This document shows, one piece after another, positions 52,394-62,437 of a stretch of DNA of 64,000 bases. Origin of the DNA: Bacteroidales bacterium (lineage in GTDB: Bacteria; Bacteroidota; Bacteroidia; Bacteroidales; Muribaculaceae). The notes under the pieces were generated by a model. That model did not search any database. It saw only the letters and a list, made by a program, of their open reading frames with translations, and was not told the DNA's origin. The DNA lies in contig SUXI01000007.1 in the NCBI GenBank assembly GCA_015060975.1, forward strand, positions 62,001-126,000, written 5' to 3'. Position 1 is the first letter of the stretch; each line of letters starts with the position of its first letter. Position numbers and translations under genes: made by a program.

Positions 52394-54790
52394 ATGAGAT
52401 TGTCGGGATTAAAGCCGGGAGAATCGGGCATAATAGTAAAAATTCTTGGTCACGGAGCTTTTCGTAAGCGTGTGATAGAGATGGGGTTTGTGAAAGGTCG
52501 CAAAATCACCGCTCTTATGAGTGCGCCCTTAAACGACCCGGTGAAATATACGCTTATGGGATATGAAGTGTCGCTTCGATTGAGCGAGGCTAATCTTGTT
52601 GAAGTTATTCCTGTCTCGGATGCCGATAAAGTTGCCGACATGGCACACCTTGATGTTATTGATGAAACCGACGAATATTCGGCTGAGTATCGCGGGTTGC
52701 GTCACACTATTAATGTGGCACTTATAGGCAATCCAAATTGTGGCAAAACTTCGTTGTTTAATATTGCCGCCGGCACTCATGAGCATGTGGGGAATTATAG
52801 TGGAGTTACGGTTGATGCAAAAAAGGGAAAATTTGAATATGGAGGATATAAATTCAATATAGTTGATCTTCCGGGCACATACTCACTCTCGGCATATACT
52901 CCCGAGGAACTTTATGTGCGTCGTTACCTCAAAGATGAAATTCCCGATGTGATTATAAATGTTGTTGATGCCTCAAATCTTGAGCGCAATCTATATCTCA
53001 CTACCGAGTTGATCGACATGGACCGAAGCATGGTAATCGCATTGAACATGTATGACGAGCTTAAACGCTCGGGGTGCGAACTTGATTATTCAATGCTTGG
53101 CAATATGATTGGAGTGCCGGTAGTGCCAACTGTTTCCACTTCGGGGAATGGTATTAATCGATTGTTTGATACCGTTATTGCGGTTTATGAAGGCAGGGAG
53201 GCAACAGTGCGTCACATTCATGTCAATCTTGGAGAGGATATTGAGGCAAGTGTAAAGTCGCTTAAAGATGAGCTAAAGAAAGACCGTCATGTAGGTCAAC
53301 ATTTTTCACCTCGATATCTTGCAATTAAGTTACTTGAATGTGATGGAGAGGTTGATACTATGCTTAAAGTATCGCCCGAATATAATAGGCTTATTGCATT
53401 GCGTGATCGTGAATTAAAACGCATAGAATTATTGAGGGGGGAAGATGTGACATCGTTAATCGCCAATCAAAAATATGGTTTTATTGCAGGTGCCTTGGCA
53501 GAGACTATGACTGAAAACGAGAAAGATGTCACACGCAACACTCGCATAATCGATGCTTTTGTAACCAATCGTTTATTTGGTTTCCCTATTTTCTTGCTTA
53601 TAATGTTTGCTATCTTTTGGGCAACGTTTGAAGTAGGCGCTTACCCGATGCAGTGGATTGATTGTGGGGTTAATTGGCTTTCGTCGGTTGTTGACGACAT
53701 TTTACCTGTTGGGCCATTGAAAGACTTGATTGTCGATGGTGTGATAGGTGGAGTTGGTGGTGTGATTGTTTTTTTACCCAACATTTTGATACTTTTTTTC
53801 TGCATCTCCTTTATGGAAGATTCGGGATATATGGCACGAGCCGCATTTATTATGGATAAACTTATGCATCGCATAGGGCTGCATGGTAAATCGTTTATTC
53901 CATTAGTGATGGGTTTTGGTTGCAATGTGCCGGCTATTATCGCTTCAAGGTCGATTGAAAGCCGTAGTAGCCGATTGATAACGATATTAATAAATCCGTT
54001 TATGTCGTGTTCGGCGCGATTGCCAATATATGTGTTGCTTGTGTCAACATTTTTTCGTGAATATGCGGCTGTTGCGTTCTTCTCAATGTATTTGTTGGGG
54101 ATATTAATTGCAATGATAACGGCAAAACTGTTGCGTAGATTTTATTTTAAGGTCGATGAAACCCCTTTTGTAATGGAGTTGCCTCCCTATCGCATGCCTT
54201 CGCTTAAAATGTCGCTTAGCCATACTTGGAGCAAAGGTCAGCAATATCTCAAAAAAATGGGTGGGATTATTCTTTTTGCAAGTATTATAGTGTGGGCGTT
54301 GAACTATTTTCCTATGCGCAATGAAATGTCACAACATAATATGGAGATGATTCATGATGAAGCAACAATAAATCCGGCAACCGATTCATATCTCGAAATG
54401 ATAGGAAAGGCTATTAATCCTGTTTTAGAGCCTCTCGGATTTCATTGGCGGGCATCGGTGGCGGCGATTGCCGGATTGCCGGCCAAAGAAATTGTTGTTT
54501 CAACCATGGGGGTATTATATGCCGATTATGGTGACAATGAAATGACAGATGCGACTTTATCGGCTCGCATTACAGCACCTTCGCCAATTACAGGAGAACC
54601 CGATTTCACACCAGCATCGGCGTTGAGTTTTATGGTGTTTATATTGTTATATTGCCCATGTATCGCATCGGTTACTGCGATAATTAAAGAATCGGGGAAT
54701 TGGAAATATGGAGCATTTGCTGTGTTGTATAACACGGCAGTGGCATGGTTGGCAGGATTTTTAATTTATCAAATAGCCTCGTTATTCTAA
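52394..54790 (+). CDS. feoB: FeoA-FeoB fusion ferrous iron transporter
   Basis: N-terminal FeoA-like domain (LSGLKPGESGIIVKILGHGAFRKRVIEMGFVKG) then GNPNCGKTSLFN G1 motif, VDLPGTYSLSAYTPEE, FeoB membrane domain. Confidence 0.95.
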   Translation: MRLSGLKPGESGIIVKILGHGAFRKRVIEMGFVKGRKITALMSAPLNDPVKYTLMGYEVSLRLSEANLVEVIPVSDADKVADMAHLDVIDETDEYSAEYRGLRHTINVALIGNPNCGKTSLFNIAAGTHEHVGNYSGVTVDAKKGKFEYGGYKFNIVDLPGTYSLSAYTPEELYVRRYLKDEIPDVIINVVDASNLERNLYLTTELIDMDRSMVIALNMYDELKRSGCELDYSMLGNMIGVPVVPTVSTSGNGINRLFDTVIAVYEGREATVRHIHVNLGEDIEASVKSLKDELKKDRHVGQHFSPRYLAIKLLECDGEVDTMLKVSPEYNRLIALRDRELKRIELLRGEDVTSLIANQKYGFIAGALAETMTENEKDVTRNTRIIDAFVTNRLFGFPIFLLIMFAIFWATFEVGAYPMQWIDCGVNWLSSVVDDILPVGPLKDLIVDGVIGGVGGVIVFLPNILILFFCISFMEDSGYMARAAFIMDKLMHRIGLHGKSFIPLVMGFGCNVPAIIASRSIESRSSRLITILINPFMSCSARLPIYVLLVSTFFREYAAVAFFSMYLLGILIAMITAKLLRRFYFKVDETPFVMELPPYRMPSLKMSLSHTWSKGQQYLKKMGGIILFASIIVWALNYFPMRNEMSQHNMEMIHDEATINPATDSYLEMIGKAINPVLEPLGFHWRASVAAIAGLPAKEIVVSTMGVLYADYGDNEMTDATLSARITAPSPITGEPDFTPASALSFMVFILLYCPCIASVTAIIKESGNWKYGAFAVLYNTAVAWLAGFLIYQIASLF

Positions 54791-57235
54791 AGTGACAACT
54801 GTAATACCTGCGCCACCGAGTTGCACATGCTCGTCGCGGTAGGATTTTACACCGTTTACCGAGTCGAGATATTGGCGCAAATATTGACGTAAAGCCCCGG
54901 TGCCTGTGCCATGAAGTATTCTCACTTGCTTGGCATTAAATTGAATGGCGTCATCGATGAAGTATGTGATAGCTTGCACGGCTTCATCTACACGCATGCC
55001 TCTCACATCAATTTCTTGTTTGAAATTCAGTTGACGCTCGCGCAGTTTGTCGGTAGTTGACGCACTCACAAACGATGCTTTTTTTGCTCCCGATTGAGCT
55101 TGAGCAATGGTGCGTTTCAATCGGTCGAGTTTTACTGATGTTTTTAGCATGCCAAATGCCACAAGAGCATTCTTGCCATTGATTTCCATTACTGTGCCCA
55201 CAATTGATTGACCGTCCATTTTCACGTTATCACCTATTGATATAGGTTCTGCATCTTTTTTAGGCGCTTGATTATTATGTTTGTTTTTACTTTTGGGGGC
55301 TTTTTTGAGCAGATGATGCTCATTATTGTCACTTCTCTCTTTAGCTAATTGCTTTTTCTCCTCTTGGAGACGGCGGCGAGCCTCAAGTGTGCGCTCTTTT
55401 TCGGCTTGAGCTTGCTTTATCTCATGTATTGTGCGCTCTATTGATGCGTTACTGCTATCAAGAATGCGACGAGCCTCATCGCGAGCTTCACTTATGATTT
55501 CACGACGTTTCTCACGAAGTTGTGTCGCATCGTTTTCGTATTGTTCGAGAAGATGTTCGAGTTTTTTCTCTTTTTGACGAATTGCGGTACGCTTGTTTTC
55601 CCAATAGCGTTTGTCGCGAGTTATGTCGAGCAGATATTTATCGAGATTGATGTAATCGCTTCCCACAATCTCCTCGGCATTAGCGATAATCTCGCTTGGC
55701 AACCCAATCTTTTTCGCAATTTCTACGGCAAACGAACTTCCGGGATTGCCTATCGACAATTTGAACTGGGGTTGCATCAGATGCCTGTCATATAGCATTG
55801 AGCCATTAATGAGCCCCGGAGTGTCTTCGGCAAAATGTTTGAGGTTTTGGTAATGGGTTGTAATTACTCCCCACATTTCTTTGTCGTTAAATACTTTTAG
55901 AATCGCTTGTGCTATTGCTCCTCCTATTTGGGGTTCGGTGCCTCCTCCAAATTCATCAATCAATACCAATGTCGATTTGCGTCCTCTTGCCACAAAATGT
56001 TTCATGTTTTTGAGGTGAGAACTATAGGTGCTCAAATCATCTTCGAGCGATTGGTCGTCGCCTATATCTATAAATATGTCATCGAAAAAACCGATGTGAG
56101 AATTTTCATATAGTGGAGGCAATAAACCGCATTGAGTCATATATTGCACTATTCCTACAGTTTTAAGGCACACCGATTTCCCTCCGGCATTTGGGCCCGA
56201 GATGATTAACAATCGATTTTCGGGCGTGAGTGTAATATCGAGTGGCACAATTTCTTTTCCTTGACGTGCGAGTGATTGTAATAACACAGGGTGGCAAGCG
56301 TGATACCATTCTATTTCGGGGTTGTCGCTCAATGATGGCAATTCGCCTCCAATCTCTTGCGCAAATAACGCTTTGGCATGAATGAAGTCAAATTCGCCAA
56401 GGACTCCATAGCTTACAAGCATTTCATCAATATGTGGACGCATCTCGTCGGCTACCGATGTCAAAATACGGGTAATCTCGCGTCGTTCATCCATTTGTAG
56501 TTCTCGCACACGATTGTTGGCTTCAACGATTTCGGCGGGTTCGATAAACACAGTTTTACCTGATGCCGATTCGTCATGCACAATGCCATTTATTTTGCGT
56601 TTATACATGGGAGGCACAGGAATAACCAATCGTCCGTCGCGCATCGATGGGGTAGTGTCTCCTTCGAGGTACCCCTCTTTTGTCGCTCGAGAAATAACAC
56701 GACGCATAGCCGCATTGATTGTGCCGGTCATAGCCGATAGCGCTCGGCGAATTTCTGCCAACTCGGGCGATGCATTATCTTTCACATTCCCGAAACGATC
56801 TACTATGCGGTCTATTGTTGAAACAATATGAGGGAATGCAATTAGTGTTAGCGATAGTTGGTCGAGGGTTGGGTAGGAACTGACTCCGTTTTCATTGCGA
56901 TGATGAGCAAAAAATGTGGCTATGCCGGCTATTGTAGCAAGCGATTGGCGAATGCTAAACAAATCGGGAGCAGAGATAAAAGTTCCCGGTACTCGCAAAT
57001 TTTTCAATAATCCGTTTACATCGTGGATATTCTCTAAAGGTAGAGTTTCTTCGCTTACGATGATGGTTTTCATTTCGATTGTTGAAGTGAGTAGGCGTTT
57101 CACTGTGTCAAAATCGGTTGAAAACACCATTTTTCGGCAGCATTCTTTGCCGAGAGCTGATGAGCAGTGATTTGCTACCATATCACGCACCGTGGTAAAT
57201 CCTATCTTTGTTTCAAAGCTATCGGGATAGATCAT
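54782..57235 (-). CDS. mutS2: Endonuclease MutS2
   Basis: ISGPNAGGKSVCLKTVG Walker A, DDQSLEDDLSTYSSHL, LIDEFGGGTEP; C-terminal Smr domain DVRGMRVDEA...HGTGTGALR. Confidence 0.96.
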   Translation of the reverse strand: MIYPDSFETKIGFTTVRDMVANHCSSALGKECCRKMVFSTDFDTVKRLLTSTIEMKTIIVSEETLPLENIHDVNGLLKNLRVPGTFISAPDLFSIRQSLATIAGIATFFAHHRNENGVSSYPTLDQLSLTLIAFPHIVSTIDRIVDRFGNVKDNASPELAEIRRALSAMTGTINAAMRRVISRATKEGYLEGDTTPSMRDGRLVIPVPPMYKRKINGIVHDESASGKTVFIEPAEIVEANNRVRELQMDERREITRILTSVADEMRPHIDEMLVSYGVLGEFDFIHAKALFAQEIGGELPSLSDNPEIEWYHACHPVLLQSLARQGKEIVPLDITLTPENRLLIISGPNAGGKSVCLKTVGIVQYMTQCGLLPPLYENSHIGFFDDIFIDIGDDQSLEDDLSTYSSHLKNMKHFVARGRKSTLVLIDEFGGGTEPQIGGAIAQAILKVFNDKEMWGVITTHYQNLKHFAEDTPGLINGSMLYDRHLMQPQFKLSIGNPGSSFAVEIAKKIGLPSEIIANAEEIVGSDYINLDKYLLDITRDKRYWENKRTAIRQKEKKLEHLLEQYENDATQLREKRREIISEARDEARRILDSSNASIERTIHEIKQAQAEKERTLEARRRLQEEKKQLAKERSDNNEHHLLKKAPKSKNKHNNQAPKKDAEPISIGDNVKMDGQSIVGTVMEINGKNALVAFGMLKTSVKLDRLKRTIAQAQSGAKKASFVSASTTDKLRERQLNFKQEIDVRGMRVDEAVQAITYFIDDAIQFNAKQVRILHGTGTGALRQYLRQYLDSVNGVKSYRDEHVQLGGAGITVVTLE

Positions 57236-57268
57236 AATCGTAGAATATAGAAAAATATGATTATGATA

Positions 57269-58030
57269 TTATTCAAATTTCTTGCGGTGAAACACAAAGT
57301 TGCGACCAAGATATTTTTCTTTTACTACCGGATTTTCTGCTAATTCCTCAGATGTACCTTGAAATAGTATTTTACCTTCAAATAAAAGATAAGCACGGTC
57401 GGTAATGCTTAATGTTTCGGGTGCATTGTGGTCGGTAATCAGTATGCCTATGTTTTTTTCCTTAAGTTTATATACAACCGATTGTATTTCTTCAACAGCA
57501 ATGGGATCGACACCTGCAAATGGTTCGTCAAGCATGATGAATTTGGGACTTATGGCGAGGCAACGGGCTATTTCAGTGCGACGTCGTTCACCACCCGAAA
57601 GACGGTCTCCGAGATTTTTTCTTACCTTTTCAAGGCTGAATTCAGAAATGAGACTTTCTAATTTTTCTCGTTGATATTCCTTTGTAGTGTTTGTCAATTC
57701 AAGAACCGACCTGATATTGTCCTCTACTGTCATTTTGCGGAAAACAGAAGGCTCTTGAGCAAGGTAACCAATACCGTTTTGAGCTCGTTTATATACCGGG
57801 AATTTGGTAATATTCAAGTCATTTAGATATATTTCACCTTCATTTGGGGTGACAAGTCCTACAGTCATATAAAAGGTTGTTGTCTTTCCGGCTCCATTGG
57901 GACCAAGAAGACCAACAATCTCACCTTGTGTCACATCTATTGACACATGATTTACTACCGTGCGTTGACGATATTTTTTTACGAGATTTTCGGTGCGAAG
58001 CACCATGCGCTCATTTTTTTGTTCTTCCAT
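57269..58030 (-). CDS. lptB: LPS export ABC transporter ATP-binding protein
   Basis: [55 protein letters not shown]. Confidence 0.95.
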   Translation of the reverse strand: MEEQKNERMVLRTENLVKKYRQRTVVNHVSIDVTQGEIVGLLGPNGAGKTTTFYMTVGLVTPNEGEIYLNDLNITKFPVYKRAQNGIGYLAQEPSVFRKMTVEDNIRSVLELTNTTKEYQREKLESLISEFSLEKVRKNLGDRLSGGERRRTEIARCLAISPKFIMLDEPFAGVDPIAVEEIQSVVYKLKEKNIGILITDHNAPETLSITDRAYLLFEGKILFQGTSEELAENPVVKEKYLGRNFVFHRKKFE

Positions 58031-58179
58031 AAATATATTTGAGGCTGCAACTATCTATTTAGCTACGAAATTACTAAAAAATCATTATACCTACGAATCT
58101 TTGTAGCTAAAAATGCTCATTTATTAGCCAAATGTGTGAAACATTCGTTTAGTAAGTGGGCTTTATGCCGAAAAATCAT

Positions 58180-58187
58180 TAAATTTG
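58180..58187 (+). promoter_or_regulatory. TAAATTTG -7 box upstream of mlaE-like gene
   Basis: TAnnTTTG match, 19 nt before ATG. Confidence 0.5.
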
Positions 58188-58206
58188 CAATTTAAAATTA
58201 ATAATA

Positions 58207-58956
58207 ATGTTATTAACCGATTCATTAGCTACGTTTGGCAAATATTGCCTTTTTATAAAACGAGTTTTTGCATTGCCCGATAGATGGCATGTGTTTTTGC
58301 GTCGCACTATTTTTGAGATATCTAAACTTGGAGTTGATTCAATTCCATTGGTGCTTATAATTTCATTGTTTATCGGTGCGGTGATTACAATTCAAATGCA
58401 ACTCAACATCATGTCGCCACTCATTCCGAGTTATTCTGTGGGGCTTGCAACTCGTGAGATTATTCTTTTGGAATTCTCATCATCGATATTGTGCCTCATT
58501 CTTGCCGGAAAAGTTGGGTCAAATATTGCGTCTGAGATTGGAACGATGAGAGTGACAGAGCAAATTGATGCACTTGAAATTATGGGTGTTAATTCGTGTA
58601 ATTTTTTGGTGCTTCCTAAAATCACGGCGTTTTTGCTGTTTATGCCGGTATTAGTTGTATTTTGTATGGGGACATCATTAATAGGAGGTTATTTAATTGC
58701 ATTATTGACCGATATGATTCCGGTATCTCGTTATATATATGGTATTCAAACATTATTTAACGAGTGGTATGTTTGGTATGGGTTGATAAAGTCATTATTC
58801 TTTTCATTTATAATTTCATCGGTAGCATCGTTTTTTGGATATTATGTAAAAGGAGGTGCGCTTGATGTTGGTAAGTCAAGTACAAATGCAGTAGTTACAA
58901 GTAGCATTTTGATTCTTCTTTTCGATGTACTTCTCACAAAATTATTATTGCAATGA
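58207..58956 (+). CDS. mlaE: MlaE-family ABC transporter permease
   Basis: SLFIGAVITIQMQLN, ILAGKVGSNIASEIGTMRVTEQIDALEIMGV. Confidence 0.93.
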   Translation: MLLTDSLATFGKYCLFIKRVFALPDRWHVFLRRTIFEISKLGVDSIPLVLIISLFIGAVITIQMQLNIMSPLIPSYSVGLATREIILLEFSSSILCLILAGKVGSNIASEIGTMRVTEQIDALEIMGVNSCNFLVLPKITAFLLFMPVLVVFCMGTSLIGGYLIALLTDMIPVSRYIYGIQTLFNEWYVWYGLIKSLFFSFIISSVASFFGYYVKGGALDVGKSSTNAVVTSSILILLFDVLLTKLLLQ

Positions 58957-59717
58957 TTGAGGTTAAAAGCATAAACAAGTCGTTTGACGATAAAACGATA
59001 CTTCATAATGTTGACGCTGTTTTTTATGAAGGTAAAACCAATCTTATAATAGGTCAAAGCGGGTCGGGAAAAACAGTGTTGATGAAATCTATTGTTGGAC
59101 TTGTCACTCCCGAGGTTGGTGAGATATTATATGATGGGCGTGATCTCTTGAAAATGGATGCCGGACAAAAGAAAGATTTGCGAAAGGAAATTGGTATGTT
59201 GTTTCAGGGTTCGGCACTATTTGACTCAGAAACAGTGCTTGGTAATGTGATGTTTCCTTTGATAATGTTTACCGATATGAGTCAATCAGAAATTCGTGAT
59301 AGAGCTTTATTTTGTATAGAGCGAGTGAACCTAAAAGGAGCTGATAAGAAATATCCGTCGGAATTATCGGGTGGTATGCAAAAACGTGTTGCTATTGCAA
59401 GGGCAATAGCAATGAATCCTAAATATTTGTTTTGTGATGAGCCAAATTCGGGATTAGATCCCAAAACCTCAATTCTTATTGATGAGTTGTTGAGTGATAT
59501 TACTCATGAATATAATATGACCACAATTATTAATACCCATGATATGAATTCGGTATTGGGTATTGGTGAAAACATAATATTCTTAAATAAAGGTCATAAA
59601 GAATGGGTAGGGGATAAGGACCAGATTTATAGTAGTGACAATGTTGCATTAAATGATTTTGTGTTTGCAACAGATTTGTTCCAACAAGTTAAAAATTATT
59701 TGGTTTCTAAGAAATGA
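58953..59717 (+). CDS. mlaF: MlaF-type ABC transporter ATP-binding protein
   Basis: IGQSGSGKTVLMKSIVGL, LFQGSALFDSETV, ELSGGMQKRVAIARAIA; ATGA overlap with the permease. Confidence 0.93.
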   Translation: MIEVKSINKSFDDKTILHNVDAVFYEGKTNLIIGQSGSGKTVLMKSIVGLVTPEVGEILYDGRDLLKMDAGQKKDLRKEIGMLFQGSALFDSETVLGNVMFPLIMFTDMSQSEIRDRALFCIERVNLKGADKKYPSELSGGMQKRVAIARAIAMNPKYLFCDEPNSGLDPKTSILIDELLSDITHEYNMTTIINTHDMNSVLGIGENIIFLNKGHKEWVGDKDQIYSSDNVALNDFVFATDLFQQVKNYLVSKK

Positions 59718-59776
59718 TAAATTTGTAAGATAGTTTTTTCTCTTTCAAATTAGATTAAATGTTAATGCAAATAAAA

Positions 59777-59807
59777 AGAACCTCGGAAACAATGTTTTCG
59801 AGGTTCT
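59777..59807 (-). terminator. rpsP terminator hairpin
   Basis: AGAACCTCG/CGAGGTTCT with nested AAAC/GTTT. Confidence 0.75.
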
Positions 59808-59840
59808 AAATTTTTCAACAAGTTTGAGATTGTCAAGCGA

Positions 59841-60368
59841 TTATTCTGCGCTTTCAGCAACGACTTCTTCTGCAGGAGTTTCTTCTGCAGGAGCTGCAGC
59901 CGCAGCGAGTTCAGCTTTTTTCTTAGCAACAGCTTCGGCTTTTGCTTTGTTTTTAGCTTGCTCGTCTTCAAAACGTTGTTTAGCATCGCTTGCCTTTTTG
60001 CTTGCAAGGTCAGATTTGAATGCTTCAGTAGCAGCTGTCTTTTTGCTTTTCCAAGCGTCGAAACGACGTTGAGCTTCAGCTTCATCAAAAGCACCTTTTT
60101 TCACACCACCTTGGAGGTGTTTCATCAAAAGTACACCTTCGTTAGAAAGGATAGTGCGCACTGTGTCGGTGGGTTGAGCACCGCAGTTTACCCAATACAA
60201 AGCCCGTTCGAAGTTCAATGTTATTGTAGCAGGATTAGTGTTAGGATTATAAGTACCTATCCTTTCAATAAATTTACCATCTCGTGGTGCTCTGCTATCG
60301 GCGATAACAATAGGATAAAACGCATAGTTTTTGCGACCATGACGTTGTAATCTGATTTTAGTTGCCAT
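59841..60368 (-). CDS. rpsP: 30S ribosomal protein S16 with Ala/Lys-rich C-terminal extension
   Basis: [50 protein letters not shown] promoter on the reverse strand near 60412-60419. Confidence 0.96.
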   Translation of the reverse strand: MATKIRLQRHGRKNYAFYPIVIADSRAPRDGKFIERIGTYNPNTNPATITLNFERALYWVNCGAQPTDTVRTILSNEGVLLMKHLQGGVKKGAFDEAEAQRRFDAWKSKKTAATEAFKSDLASKKASDAKQRFEDEQAKNKAKAEAVAKKKAELAAAAAPAEETPAEEVVAESAE

Positions 60369-60494
60369 TTAAATAAAAATTAAAAAATTGGTTTTGTATT
60401 GATTTTGCGACTGCAAAGTTACACAAAATATATTGTTTGGCAAAATATTAATCTTGATATTTTGTTTTTGTAGATTCAACAAGCAAGTGCAAAA

Positions 60495-61445
60495 TTATTT
60501 CAAAAGTTTGAAGAATTCAATTATAGGAGAAGAAAAAATCAATTTTTCTCGAGGTCGTCGATTTATTTTAGCTTGAATAGCATCAAACTGACTCTGCTCA
60601 ATTAGTCTAAAATCGGTTCCTTTAGGGAAGTATTGTCGGAAAAGTTTGTTTGCGTTTTCAACGGCACCTTTTTGTCCGGAGCAGAAAGGATCAGCAAAAT
60701 ACACTGTAGCACCAATGTGTTTGGTTAGCCACTGATGATTCATGAACTCGCTGCCATTATCAGTAGTTATTGTAAGGACGTTAGCTTTATATGGCAACAA
60801 TAATCTCCAAGCGGCTTTAGCAACTACGTCAGGCTTTTTAGAAGTTAGTTTAGTTTGCAAAAACATATTTGTTTTGCGTTCTATCATAGTTAACACTGCG
60901 CTTTTCAGACCTTTTCCGATTACCAAATCCATTTCCCAATCCCCGAAACGGGTTCCATCAGCCTCAACCGGACGTTGGTGAATGGATATGCGATTGGGGA
61001 TAAGAGTTCGTCCCGATGATTTGCGTTTATGCCATTTATGTCTGCGGTATTTCATCTTGTGACGGCAATGCTTCTTAAGCAGTCCTGTTTCATCAGCACG
61101 TATTTCTCGGTAAATGCGTTCATGGCTTATGTTTATCCCCTCGCGCTTAAGATAACCTGATATTTGCTTGGGTGACCAATCTTCTTCAATAAGCAAATTT
61201 AAAGCCCTTTTCAGTATGTGATTTGGCGTCTTTCGGTTGGAACTACTTCGTTCTCTACGAACTATGGTAAGTTCAACGGCATTTTGGAACAAGTATCGTC
61301 CATGACGATTACTATTACGCCTAACCTCTCTACTGACTGTTGAAACAGAACAATTAATCTGCCGAGCAATAGCAGTATATGTCTTTTTTTCTTGTAGTCC
61401 CAGGTAAATTGCGTACCTTTGCTCTCGGGATAATTGTTTATACAT
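60495..61445 (-). CDS. IS30-family transposase
   Basis: HTH region YTAIARQINCSVSTVSREVRRN, DDE-type catalytic core (FGDWEMDLVIG, TTDNGSEF, PFCSGQKGAVENANKLFRQYFPKGT); ATG at 61445 preferred over TTG at 61451. Confidence 0.95.
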   Translation of the reverse strand: MYKQLSREQRYAIYLGLQEKKTYTAIARQINCSVSTVSREVRRNSNRHGRYLFQNAVELTIVRRERSSSNRKTPNHILKRALNLLIEEDWSPKQISGYLKREGINISHERIYREIRADETGLLKKHCRHKMKYRRHKWHKRKSSGRTLIPNRISIHQRPVEADGTRFGDWEMDLVIGKGLKSAVLTMIERKTNMFLQTKLTSKKPDVVAKAAWRLLLPYKANVLTITTDNGSEFMNHQWLTKHIGATVYFADPFCSGQKGAVENANKLFRQYFPKGTDFRLIEQSQFDAIQAKINRRPREKLIFSSPIIEFFKLLK

Positions 61446-61471
61446 AAGCAATACAAATTTAATTATTCCAT

Positions 61472-61497
61472 GGGAGACTGTGAAGTCTCCCTTTTTT
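61472..61497 (+). terminator. Hairpin plus T6 inside the IS30 end
   Basis: GGGAGACT-gtga-AGTCTCCC-TTTTTT. Confidence 0.7.
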
Positions 61498-61627
61498 GTA
61501 TTGCTTGTTTCTCTACAAATTCACTCTTTGGGGCTACGCGCCCCAGCCGTTTGGCAAACCTGCGGTGTTTTTCATATTATTATTTTTTTACCGCAAATTT
61601 TGCACTTCGGTTTTGAATGTACATGAT

Positions 61628-61658
61628 ATTTTGTTTTGCTGATTAAGCAAAACAAAAT
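61628..61658 (-). terminator. Terminator hairpin downstream of the MurU-like gene
   Basis: ATTTTGTTTTGCT-gatta-AGCAAAACAAAAT perfect 13-bp stem. Confidence 0.75.
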
Positions 61659-61670
61659 TTTGACGATTAT

Positions 61671-62426
61671 TTATGTATTTATGTTTATATTGTCGCAAAA
61701 TTCCTTTTCGGCTATTGCGATTGATTCAATTTTGCCAATATCGTGCCATTTATAATCTTCTGTTGGCGTATATCCCATTATTTTCAAGTCATTACATTTG
61801 TCAATATAAAATGGTGTAATTGAAAATTTTGGCTCGTTGCTATAACTTTTCAGCTCATTGAATATTGCTGGAGAAACGATGTGAACTCCACCAAAAGCGC
61901 GCAATTTATCGGTATCATTTGCGATATAATTTGCCGGTTTTACTTCTCCGGTTGAGATATTTGTCCACCCGCGAAGTCTATTTGTGTCATCTATGTAGAA
62001 GTATCGAGCAGTTTTGCGGTCGGCTACAAGTAGGGTTGCATCGGCATCATTTTCGATATGTTGTTTTACCATTTTGTGTAAATCAAAATCGGTAAGAATG
62101 TCAGCGTTGTGAATTATAATTGGCTCATTGCCGTCAAGCCATTCTTTGGTTTTTAATATCCCCCCTCCTGTATCAAGCAATAAATCTCGTTCATCGCTTA
62201 TGTGTATATTAATTCCAAAGTTGTTGTTTTCTTTTAAAAAATCGATAATTTTTTCACCAAAATGATGAATATTTATAACGATTTCATCTATCCCATGACC
62301 TTTTAGTCGATTTATAACACGTTCAAGCATCACTACGCCACCCACTTTAACAAGAGCTTTTGGTCGGTCATTTGTCAACGGGCGCAGGCGAGTGCCTAAT
62401 CCGGCTGCAAAAATCATCGCTTTCAT
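61671..62426 (-). CDS. Nucleotidyltransferase family protein (MurU-like sugar-1-phosphate nucleotidyltransferase)
   Basis: MKAMIFAAGLGTRLRPLTNDRPKALVKVGG, IHNADILTDFDL; directly follows the kinase gene. Confidence 0.88.
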   Translation of the reverse strand: MKAMIFAAGLGTRLRPLTNDRPKALVKVGGVVMLERVINRLKGHGIDEIVINIHHFGEKIIDFLKENNNFGINIHISDERDLLLDTGGGILKTKEWLDGNEPIIIHNADILTDFDLHKMVKQHIENDADATLLVADRKTARYFYIDDTNRLRGWTNISTGEVKPANYIANDTDKLRAFGGVHIVSPAIFNELKSYSNEPKFSITPFYIDKCNDLKIMGYTPTEDYKWHDIGKIESIAIAEKEFCDNININT

Positions 62427-62437
62427 AGATGGGAGTA

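Larger units (their letters stand above)
60467..61519 (-). mobile_element. IS30-family insertion sequence
   Basis: Transposase flanked by imperfect terminal inverted repeats: TTTGTAGATTCAACAAGCAAGTGCAAAA at 60467 and reverse-complement TTTGTAGAGAAACAAGCAATACAAAA ending at 61519. Confidence 0.88.
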
